Part shown: one piece after another, positions 1 through 5,913 of the stretch
Layout: each line of letters starts with the position of its first letter
How positions within the stretch are numbered: the first letter of the stretch is position 1
Source of the DNA: Bacteroidia bacterium
GTDB taxonomy: Bacteria > Bacteroidota > Bacteroidia > Bacteroidales > Azobacteroidaceae
DNA: 5,913 bases
NCBI GenBank assembly: GCA_025999935.1
Contig: BNXY01000093.1
Location: 1 to 5,913 of the forward strand
Reading direction: 5' to 3'
Program-made: the position numbers and the translations under genes
The notes under the pieces: model-generated
Told to the model about the DNA's origin: nothing
The model's database searches: none
Seen by the model: the letters and a program-made list of their open reading frames with translations, nothing else

Positions 1-920
1 AAGAAAGAAGACAAGCCATAAGCCTGCTGTTCTTCTGCAAATAAGATCGGAATGATGGGGGTTATTCCTTCATTGGTCGAAAAACCCAGTTCACGAACGC
101 CGTTTCGTATTTTTGCAGCGTTCTCTTTTAATCGCTCGCGCCGTTCGGGTTCTTCGCCGATCAGTTTCAAGGATGCACAGGCCGCAGCTACAATTGGCGG
201 CGGCAAGGCTGTGGAAGCGCCATAAAACAAAGACTTTGAGCGTATCCAGTCAATCACGGCAGACGAAGAGGAGATAAATCCGCCATAAGCTCCCAACGCC
301 TTACTCATGGTTTCCGATTGGTACAGGTTGGGTGCGCCGTCCAGATAAAAATGCTCCGGCGTTCCCCGTCCGTTATTGCCCAACACGCCTGTTGCATGGG
401 CGTCGTCCACCACCAATGCCGCATGATATTTGTCGGCCAAAGCATAAAGTGCATCTAAGGGAGCGATTTCACCAGACAAAGCAAAGATACCGTCGGTTAT
501 GATCAATGGTTTTTCTTTCGGATTTGCTTTCAGCAACTCTTCCAAATGCTCCGGAGAGCAATGGCGGTAAAAATGAACCACACACTGTGCAGGAATGGCT
601 TCCAAAATACTCGGATGCGCCTGCGAATCGGCAAAAACGATGGAATATTCCTCTTTCAAGGCTTGGAGCAACAGCCGGTTGCCCAGATAACCGGATGCAA
701 ATACGGCTGTGTCCGCTTGCCCTTTGAAATCGGAAAGCAGTCGTTCCAATTCCAAATGAATCTCGGAAGTGCCCGTCGTATTGCGGGACGCATAAAAATT
801 TACGCCATATTTCAAGGTAGCATCCGTCGCCGCTTGTATTAAAGCGGGGTGTTTGGCCAAGCCTAAGTAATCATTACCCGCAAAAACAGTAAAAGGTGTC
901 CGAGCCGGTTGTTCGTTCAT
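1..920 (-). CDS. PLP-dependent alpha-oxoamine synthase family protein (KBL/AONS-like), 3' end cut by window
   Basis: The frame from ATG 918-920 stays open to the left edge, giving 306 residues; about 80-90 C-terminal residues of a usual 385-400 are outside. Enzymes of this fold-type I family join an amino acid to an acyl-CoA or acyl-ACP with loss of CO2 (biotin, haem or sphingoid synthesis) or cleave 2-amino-3-ketobutyrate. Visible motifs: NDYLGL (16-21), SRNTTGT (45-51), His102 in the PLP-stacking position, DGIFALSGEIAPL (143-155), DDAHATG (172-178) with the PLP-contacting Asp172 and His175, and TMSKALG (204-210) with Lys207 as the predicted Schiff-base lysine. Two oddities: only 15 residues precede NDYLGL, where E. 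coli BioF has about 45, and the glycine-rich GSG before the SR motif is replaced by NFY (41-43). No in-frame ATG lies between the upstream stop and 920; an in-frame TTG (945-947) overlaps the promoter box, so 920 is the best start. Family is confident; substrate is not, as no bio genes are in view. Confidence 0.9.
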   Translation of the reverse strand, partial: MNEQPARTPFTVFAGNDYLGLAKHPALIQAATDATLKYGVNFYASRNTTGTSEIHLELERLLSDFKGQADTAVFASGYLGNRLLLQALKEEYSIVFADSQAHPSILEAIPAQCVVHFYRHCSPEHLEELLKANPKEKPLIITDGIFALSGEIAPLDALYALADKYHAALVVDDAHATGVLGNNGRGTPEHFYLDGAPNLYQSETMSKALGAYGGFISSSSAVIDWIRSKSLFYGASTALPPPIVAAACASLKLIGEEPERRERLKENAAKIRNGVRELGFSTNEGITPIIPILFAEEQQAYGLSSF

Positions 921-944
921 AAAATATTGAATTTTAATTTGCGT

Positions 945-975
945 CAAAGGTAATATGTTTGCTTGAAATATCGAA
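945..975 (-). promoter_or_regulatory. Bacteroidota-type promoter for the minus-strand PLP enzyme
   Basis: Read on the minus strand, TACCTTTG (952 to 945) matches the Bacteroidota -7 consensus TAnnTTTG exactly. TTCG (975 to 972), a 3-of-4 match to the -33 TTTG box, lies 19 bases upstream, the usual spacing. Transcription would start near 935-940, leaving a leader of about 15-20 bases before the ATG at 920. No Shine-Dalgarno sequence is seen, which is normal for this phylum. Confidence 0.6.
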
Positions 976-1091
976 ATTTTTTTACTAATCAGATATTATT
1001 CGGCCAATATTTTTATATCTTACTAAAAATTTATTTTAGGCGTCATTGAAAAAAATTCCTGTTTTTATGCCCTCGTTCGGTTAGATTATTG

Positions 1092-1099
1092 TAATTTTG
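1092..1099 (+). promoter_or_regulatory. Candidate -7 box (TAATTTTG) upstream of ald
   Basis: TAATTTTG matches the Bacteroidota TAnnTTTG consensus and would place the start of transcription near 1105, giving a leader of about 55 bases. There is no good TTTG at the expected -33 spacing (about 1068-1072 reads TGCCC), so the call rests on one box. The leader is AT-rich with no Shine-Dalgarno sequence. No clear operator palindrome or riboswitch-like structure was seen between 953 and 1159. Confidence 0.45.
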
Positions 1100-1159
1100 C
1101 GTGCTGTTTATTTGTAGAAAATAATACAGTATTAAACAATCATTATTTATAAATATTTT

Positions 1160-2263
1160 ATGAAAATAGGTATTCCAAAAGAAATCAAGAACAATGAAAA
1201 CAGAGTTTCATTGACTCCGGGCGGCGCGCAAGCGCTTACCCAACACGGCCACACCGTTTATGTGGAAACAAATGCCGGTAAAAACAGCAGTTTTAGTGAC
1301 GAATCGTACATTAAAGCCGGCGCAACCATTCTGCCTACCGCAGAAGAAGTTTTTGCAACTGCCGATATGATTATCAAAGTAAAAGAACCTATTCCGGTCG
1401 AATACAAATTGATTCGCCCTAACCAGTTGCTGTTTACTTATTTCCACCTTGCTGCCGACAAAGAACTGACGGAAGCCATGATTAAAACCAACGCCATATG
1501 TTTGGCTTACGAAACCGTGGAAAAAGACCGCACCCTACCCCTTTTGATTCCGATGTCGGAAGTAGCCGGACGGATGTCTGTGCAAGAAGGCACCAAATAT
1601 TTGGAAAAACCGCAAGGCGGAAAAGGAATCCTGCTGGGCGGCGTTCCGGGCGTGAAACCGGCGAATGTATTGGTTCTCGGCGGTGGTATTGTGGGTACGC
1701 ATGCCGCATTCATGGCTGCCGGTCTGGGCGCTCATGTTACCATCATGGATATTTCCCTGCCCCGTTTGCGCTATTTGAGCGAAATTATGCCGGCAAATGT
1801 CGATACGATGATGTCGAGCCAATACAATATCGAACAAATATTGCCGCAAGTTGACTTGGTTATCGGCGCCGTATTGATTCCGGGAGCCAAAGCGCCTTTC
1901 TTGATTACCAACGATATGTTGAAATTGCTTCAACCGGGTTCCGTATTGGTGGACGTTGCTATCGACCAAGGCGGATGTTTTGAATCTTCTCATCCGACTA
2001 CGCACACAGAACCGGTTTATGAAGTAAATGGCGTTGTTCACTATTGTGTGGCTAATATTCCGGGAGCCGTTCCGATGACTTCCACCTTGGCGCTTACCAA
2101 TGCCACGCTTCCGTATGCCATCGCTCTCGCTGATTTGGGCTGGGAAAAAGCATGCGCAAAATATCCCGACTTAAAGTCCGGCTTGAATGTTGTAAACGGA
2201 AAGATTGTATATAAGGCTGTTGCCGATACTTTCGGACTGAAATACGACGAAATCAAATTATAA
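1160..2263 (+). CDS. ald: Alanine dehydrogenase
   Basis: Catalyses the reversible NAD-dependent oxidative deamination of L-alanine to pyruvate and ammonia in the cytoplasm, linking alanine use or synthesis to central carbon. The 367 residues match the family's usual length of about 370, and both ends look complete. The N-terminus has the family opening [16 protein letters not shown] with substrate-binding Arg15. Lys75 (in IIKVKEP) and catalytic His96 (in [13 protein letters not shown]) follow. The Rossmann NAD site [10 protein letters not shown] spans 174-183, with Asp197 at the end of the second strand, where NAD-specific enzymes have an acidic residue that binds the adenine ribose. Catalytic Asp269 lies in VDVAIDQGG (264-272), and the C-terminal signature around [12 protein letters not shown] (294-305) and TNATLPYA is intact. 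All key residues known from the Mycobacterium tuberculosis enzyme are present. The related transhydrogenase alpha subunit is excluded by the full set of alanine dehydrogenase residues and by the single-gene layout. The gene ends just before a strong hairpin, suggesting monocistronic expression. Confidence 0.97.
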   Translation: MKIGIPKEIKNNENRVSLTPGGAQALTQHGHTVYVETNAGKNSSFSDESYIKAGATILPTAEEVFATADMIIKVKEPIPVEYKLIRPNQLLFTYFHLAADKELTEAMIKTNAICLAYETVEKDRTLPLLIPMSEVAGRMSVQEGTKYLEKPQGGKGILLGGVPGVKPANVLVLGGGIVGTHAAFMAAGLGAHVTIMDISLPRLRYLSEIMPANVDTMMSSQYNIEQILPQVDLVIGAVLIPGAKAPFLITNDMLKLLQPGSVLVDVAIDQGGCFESSHPTTHTEPVYEVNGVVHYCVANIPGAVPMTSTLALTNATLPYAIALADLGWEKACAKYPDLKSGLNVVNGKIVYKAVADTFGLKYDEIKL

Positions 2264-2267
2264 TTTA

Positions 2268-2302
2268 ATGAGGGCGGGTTTGAAACTCGCCCTCATACTT
2301 TT
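2268..2302 (+). terminator. Rho-independent terminator after ald
   Basis: Positions 2268-2280 pair with 2284-2296 as a 13-bp stem with a single G-U wobble (2277 with 2287) and a TGA loop at 2281-2283. The core GAGGGCG/CGCCCTC is GC-rich in otherwise AT-rich surroundings. AC and then TTTT (2299-2302) follow; the T run is short, so termination may be partial. The hairpin starts four bases after the ald stop codon and precedes the next gene's start by 16 bases. The ATG at 2268 lies in the left arm and is not a credible translation start. Confidence 0.75.
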
Positions 2303-2318
2303 CCTCGAAATAATTCCC

Positions 2319-4337
2319 ATGAAAAAAACAATTTTATTTTTTGCACTACTCCCGCTTATGATTGCTTGCACAAGTTCAACAAAAGAAACAGATATAGCTT
2401 CTCAATCTATTAATAACGAAGTTATTGTGAAAGTTATTACTACCCTTTCTTCCGAAAATAATGCCGATAAATCTTTGATTGAAAAAGGCGTAAAGCAAGT
2501 CGCCAAACTCTGGTTGGCATCCGACGGAAGCGAAGCGGAATTTATTCAGTTCTGCACGGACAATTATTTCGCCGACCCTGCCGAAAAACAGCAAGTTTTT
2601 CTAAAAATAAGTGATTATCTGGAAGCTATTTCCGGTCATTTCAATGAAATGTCGCTTCAACTGCAACGCCAGGTACATGAGGCAACCGGCCCTTTACATC
2701 CTATCGATGAAATGTTTGCCGCTTACAGTCCTTCAGCGCATTATAGCGACGATTTTTATACCAATAAATTAGCGTTTATCATCGCCTTGAATTTTCCGCA
2801 ATTGTCTTTGGAAGAAAAAGATAAGCTTGGAACCGATCGCCTTGCCTGGGCCTACGCCCGTCTGGGGGATTTGTTTACGTCCCGCGTTCCGGCCGCGCTG
2901 CAACAAGCTGTTGCAAATGCCAATAGCGATGCCGATGTGTATATTTCCAAGTATAATATTTATGCCGGACATTTGCTTGACAAAGCCGGGAAAAAGATTT
3001 TTCCGAAAGATATGATATTGTTGTCACACTGGAATTTACGCGATGAAATTAAAGCCAATTACAACAAAGGCGAAGACGGTTTGAATAAACAGCGAACCAT
3101 TTACGAAACCATGAAACGGATTATTTCTCAGGAAATTCCGGTGGAAGTAATCAATTCCGGTAATTATGAATGGAATCCCTATGCAAATACAGTATTTCAA
3201 TCCGAAAAAGAAATAAAAGGAACCGCAGAAAATACAGTCCGTTACGAAAAATTTCTAAACAATTTTAAAGCAGAGCAAGCCATTGATAAATATACGAGAA
3301 ACACCTATATCGATCGCAATTTTTCGGAAAATATGGAAGTTTCCGTTGAGGATGCCGAGAGCCTGTTCAAAGAATACCTATCTTCCCCTGAAATCAAAGA
3401 AATCGGAAAGATAATCGCCACCCGCTTGGGACGAAATTTGGAAGCCTATGATATTTGGTACGATGGTTTTAAAGCAAGAAGCAATTTGAATGAAGACAAA
3501 CTAAGCGAGCAAACCGGAAAGCTTTATCCGAATGCAGAAGCCATGCAAAAGCAACTGCCCGCTATCTTGAAAAAATTGGGATTCTCTCCTGAACGGGCAA
3601 CTTATTTAGCCGACAAAATTGAAGTGGATGCCGCACGCGGTTCGGGACATGCCTGGGGAGCCGCCATGAAAGGGCAAAAAGCCCACCTGCGCACCCGGAT
3701 TCCGGAAGAAGGCATGGACTACAAAGGCTACAATATCGCCATCCACGAATTTGGTCACAATGTAGAACAAACCCTATCGCTCTATGATGTAGATTATTAT
3801 ATGCTGAACGGCGTACCCAATACCGCATTTACGGAGGCTTTGGCTTTTGTTTTCCAAAAACGGGATTTGGATATATTGGGCATTCCCAACAATGACCCGG
3901 AAAAAGAAAAAATGGATGTTTTGGACAAAGCCTGGCAATTGTACGAAATAGCCGGCGTATCCCTCTTGGACATATCCGTTTGGAAATGGTTGTACGCCAA
4001 TCCCAACGCCACGCCCGAAGACTTAAAGGCTGCTGTAATCCGTTTATCGAAAGAAATCTGGAACGAATATTATGCGCTGGTCATGGGTGTAAAAGACGAA
4101 ACAATTTTGGCGGTATATTCTCACACAGTCAGTTATCCTTTGTATCTCTCGGCTTATTCTTTCGGGCAAATCATTCAGTTCCAATTGGAACAACACCTGA
4201 ACGGCAAAGATTTCGCCGAAGAAGTTGACCGCATTTTCCGCTTGGGGCGCTTGACTCCCAACCAATGGATACTGCAAGCTACCGGAAAACCGCTGTCTGT
4301 GGAACCATTGCTAAAAGCGGTAAGGGAAATTAAATAA
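2319..4337 (+). CDS. Predicted lipoprotein zinc metallopeptidase (HExxH, gluzincin type)
   Basis: The 672-residue protein begins with a lipoprotein signal: two lysines, a hydrophobic stretch (5-15) and a lipobox ending in Cys17 (LMIAC), followed by a Ser/Thr-rich tether. It should be anchored in the outer membrane, facing the periplasm or the surface. The catalytic motif HEFGH (476-480) supplies two zinc-binding histidines (476, 480) and general-base Glu477. Glu506 in TEALAF, 26 residues later, is the likely third ligand, as in gluzincins (clan MA). Nearer the C-terminus, SHTVSYPLYLSAYSFGQ (601-617) resembles the His/Tyr substrate-binding segment of M3 oligopeptidases. Residues 30-440 look mostly alpha-helical with no motif I know, fitting an M3-like helical lid, but this is inference. 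It lacks the HExxGH motif of dipeptidyl-peptidase III (M49). I cannot assign a named family or substrate. An in-frame ATG at 2268 would add 17 residues ahead of the signal peptide but falls inside the ald terminator, so 2319 is chosen. Confidence 0.82.
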   Translation: MKKTILFFALLPLMIACTSSTKETDIASQSINNEVIVKVITTLSSENNADKSLIEKGVKQVAKLWLASDGSEAEFIQFCTDNYFADPAEKQQVFLKISDYLEAISGHFNEMSLQLQRQVHEATGPLHPIDEMFAAYSPSAHYSDDFYTNKLAFIIALNFPQLSLEEKDKLGTDRLAWAYARLGDLFTSRVPAALQQAVANANSDADVYISKYNIYAGHLLDKAGKKIFPKDMILLSHWNLRDEIKANYNKGEDGLNKQRTIYETMKRIISQEIPVEVINSGNYEWNPYANTVFQSEKEIKGTAENTVRYEKFLNNFKAEQAIDKYTRNTYIDRNFSENMEVSVEDAESLFKEYLSSPEIKEIGKIIATRLGRNLEAYDIWYDGFKARSNLNEDKLSEQTGKLYPNAEAMQKQLPAILKKLGFSPERATYLADKIEVDAARGSGHAWGAAMKGQKAHLRTRIPEEGMDYKGYNIAIHEFGHNVEQTLSLYDVDYYMLNGVPNTAFTEALAFVFQKRDLDILGIPNNDPEKEKMDVLDKAWQLYEIAGVSLLDISVWKWLYANPNATPEDLKAAVIRLSKEIWNEYYALVMGVKDETILAVYSHTVSYPLYLSAYSFGQIIQFQLEQHLNGKDFAEEVDRIFRLGRLTPNQWILQATGKPLSVEPLLKAVREIK

Positions 4338-4353
4338 ATCCAATTTTTATTCG

Positions 4354-4361
4354 TAACTTTG
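4354..4361 (+). promoter_or_regulatory. Candidate -7 box (TAACTTTG) upstream of gpmI
   Basis: TAACTTTG is an exact match to the Bacteroidota TAnnTTTG consensus in the 50-base gap after the peptidase stop. Transcription would start near 4367, about 20 bases before the gpmI ATG. No TTTG is seen at the expected -33 spacing, where the sequence is AT-only. The box suggests gpmI can be transcribed on its own rather than only by read-through from the peptidase gene. No terminator hairpin was found in this gap. Confidence 0.5.
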
Positions 4362-4387
4362 CCCCTTGAAAATTAAACAGTAAAATC

Positions 4388-5913
4388 ATGGCAAATAAAA
4401 AGGCATTATTAGTCATCCTCGATGGTTGGGGATTTGGCGACAAAACAAAAAAAGACGTAATATACAATACAGCAACACCTTACTGGGATTCCCTTTTGAA
4501 GAATTATCCGGTTTCTCAATTACAGGCTTCCGGCGAAAACGTAGGTTTGCCCGACGGACAAATGGGTAACTCCGAAGTGGGTCACCTGAATATCGGCGCG
4601 GGGCGCGTGGTTTATCAGGATTTGGTGAAAATCAATATTGCAGCACGCGACAATTCCATTCTTGAAAATCCGGAAATCAAAAACGCATACACTTACGCCA
4701 AAGAAAATAACAAGAAAATTCACATCATGGGATTGGTTTCTAACGGCGGCGTACACAGTTCTTTGGAACATTTATTCAAACTGACCGACATCAGCAAATT
4801 GTATGGTATAGACCAAACATTTATCCATTGCTTCATGGACGGCCGGGATACCGACCCCAAAAGCGGCGCCGGATTTATCGGCGAATTGGAAGAACATCTG
4901 AAAAAATCAACCGGTCAAATCGCTTCGATTATCGGCCGCTACTACGCTATGGACAGAGACAAACGCTGGGAAAGAGTGAAGGTGGCTTACGATTTGTTGG
5001 TCAACGGAACAGGAACTCCAACCGAAAATCCGGTTGAAGCCATCGAACAATCCTACGCAGCCGGCGTTACCGACGAATTTATCAAACCGATTGTTTGTAC
5101 GAAAAACGGTCGGCCGGTATCGGTGATTGAAGCCGACGACGTGGTAATTTTCTTCAATTACCGGAACGATCGCGCCAAAGAATTGACGGTTGTCCTCTCT
5201 CAACAAGATATGCCGGAGCAAGGAATGCATACCATTCCCAATCTCCAATATTACACCATGACGCCTTACGACCCAACTTACAAAGATGTTCATGTTTTGT
5301 TCGATAAAGACAATGTACAGAATACTTTAGGCGAATATCTTTCAAGTTTGGGTTTAAAACAATTGCACATTGCCGAAACGGAAAAATACGCCCATGTCAC
5401 TTTCTTTTTCAACGGTGGCCGGGAAGCGCCTTACGAAGGAGAAGAACGCATTTTGGTTGCCTCTCCAAAGGTGGCTACCTACGATTTGCAGCCGGAAATG
5501 TCGGCTTATGAAGTAAAGGATAAATTGGTAGAAGCGATTAATTCCCAACGGTTTGATTTTATTGTAGTAAATTACGCCAATGGCGATATGGTTGGTCATA
5601 CCGGCATTTACGAAGCCATTGAGAAAGCCGTCAAAGCTGTGGATTCCTGTCTGAATGATACGATTGAAGCCGCCAAAGCCAACGGATACGAAGCCATCAT
5701 CATTGCCGACCACGGAAATGCGGATTACGCGCTAAACGACGACAATTCTCCCAATACGGCACATTCGTTGAATCCCGTACCGTTTATTTATGTTTCGGAA
5801 AATAAAGAAGTTAAATTAGAAAATGGAAGATTGGCAGACGTTTCCCCCAGTTTGTTGCATATTCTGGGATTGAAACAGCCCCAAGAAATGACAGGACACA
5901 GTTTGATACAATA
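4388..5913 (+). CDS. gpmI: 2,3-bisphosphoglycerate-independent phosphoglycerate mutase (stop codon cut by window)
   Basis: Interconverts 3- and 2-phosphoglycerate in cytoplasmic glycolysis and gluconeogenesis through a phosphoserine intermediate, with two metal ions (usually Mn). It belongs to the alkaline-phosphatase superfamily. All key residues are present: Asp12 (ILDGWG), nucleophile Ser62 (GNSEVGH), His123 (SNGGVH), the substrate loops DGRDTDP (151-157) and [12 protein letters not shown] (183-194), FFNYRNDR (255-262), Lys333 (EKYAH), Asp400 and His404 (NGDMVGH), Asp441 and His442 (ADHGNAD), and His459 (TAHS). The phosphatase domain is split (about 4-78 and 300-508) around the inserted transferase domain (about 82-297). 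The window ends after 508 sense codons plus TA. The family is usually about 505-515 residues and the final TGHSLIQ reads like a natural C-terminus, so the next base very likely completes TAA or TAG. The start is the only ATG near the 5' end that includes the ILDGWG strand, and no Shine-Dalgarno sequence precedes it. Confidence 0.98.
   Translation, partial: MANKKALLVILDGWGFGDKTKKDVIYNTATPYWDSLLKNYPVSQLQASGENVGLPDGQMGNSEVGHLNIGAGRVVYQDLVKINIAARDNSILENPEIKNAYTYAKENNKKIHIMGLVSNGGVHSSLEHLFKLTDISKLYGIDQTFIHCFMDGRDTDPKSGAGFIGELEEHLKKSTGQIASIIGRYYAMDRDKRWERVKVAYDLLVNGTGTPTENPVEAIEQSYAAGVTDEFIKPIVCTKNGRPVSVIEADDVVIFFNYRNDRAKELTVVLSQQDMPEQGMHTIPNLQYYTMTPYDPTYKDVHVLFDKDNVQNTLGEYLSSLGLKQLHIAETEKYAHVTFFFNGGREAPYEGEERILVASPKVATYDLQPEMSAYEVKDKLVEAINSQRFDFIVVNYANGDMVGHTGIYEAIEKAVKAVDSCLNDTIEAAKANGYEAIIIADHGNADYALNDDNSPNTAHSLNPVPFIYVSENKEVKLENGRLADVSPSLLHILGLKQPQEMTGHSLIQ

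Noticed and set aside
506..842. Two overlapping plus-strand open frames of 73 and 98 codons
   Set aside because: They lie opposite the PLP enzyme, whose motifs are intact in the minus-strand frame across the whole stretch.
964..1000. A weak inverted repeat (AATATC and GATATT) as an operator or hairpin
   Set aside because: Six-base arms made almost wholly of A and T are expected by chance in this AT-rich intergenic region.
1535..2041. A 168-codon antisense open frame within ald
   Set aside because: It lies entirely opposite a confidently identified alanine dehydrogenase, its translation shows no recognisable motif, and it has the Cys/Arg/His-rich look of a shadow frame.
3714..3900. Dipeptidyl-peptidase III (M49) identity for the lipoprotein peptidase
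   Set aside because: M49 enzymes carry a six-residue HExxGH motif; here the motif is the five-residue HEFGH and the flanking sequence does not match M49.
4338..4387. Terminator after the peptidase gene
   Set aside because: The gap has a T run (4344-4348) but no inverted repeat before it, so no intrinsic terminator can be supported.
4907..5293. A 128-codon antisense frame within gpmI, and a second one at 5354-5713
   Set aside because: Both are opposite strongly conserved phosphoglycerate mutase sequence and have no recognisable domains or promoter boxes.

Overview
The window looks like ordinary chromosomal sequence from a member of the Bacteroidota, probably Bacteroidales. The supporting signs are Bacteroidota-type promoter boxes (TAnnTTTG) upstream of three of the four genes, AT-rich leaders without Shine-Dalgarno sequences, a short-signal lipoprotein, and cofactor-independent phosphoglycerate mutase. 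The genus cannot be fixed from sequence inspection alone.

Layout, left to right. (1) 920 down to the left edge, minus strand: the first 306 codons of a PLP-dependent enzyme of the KBL/8-amino-7-oxononanoate synthase (alpha-oxoamine synthase) family, cut off by the window edge. (2) 921-1159: a 239-base AT-rich divergent intergenic region with one promoter candidate facing each way. (3) 1160-2263, plus: a complete alanine dehydrogenase (ald). (4) 2264-2318: a strong hairpin with a short T run, the likely ald terminator. (5) 2319-4337, plus: a 672-residue predicted lipoprotein with a gluzincin HExxH zinc-metallopeptidase site, of no family I can name with certainty. (6) 4338-4387: a 50-base gap with a TAnnTTTG box. 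(7) 4388 to the right edge, plus: gpmI, with 508 sense codons present and the window ending on the first two bases (TA) of what is almost certainly its stop codon.

The three plus-strand genes are co-directional, but a terminator and a separate promoter box lie between them, so they look more like neighbours than a tight operon. A loose metabolic theme is possible: a surface or periplasmic peptidase releasing peptides, alanine dehydrogenase linking alanine to pyruvate, and phosphoglycerate mutase in lower glycolysis. This is inference from proximity only. I saw no tRNA, rRNA, CRISPR array, insertion sequence, phage gene or attachment site. I see no convincing evidence of a new multi-gene system; the least explained object is the lipoprotein metallopeptidase.
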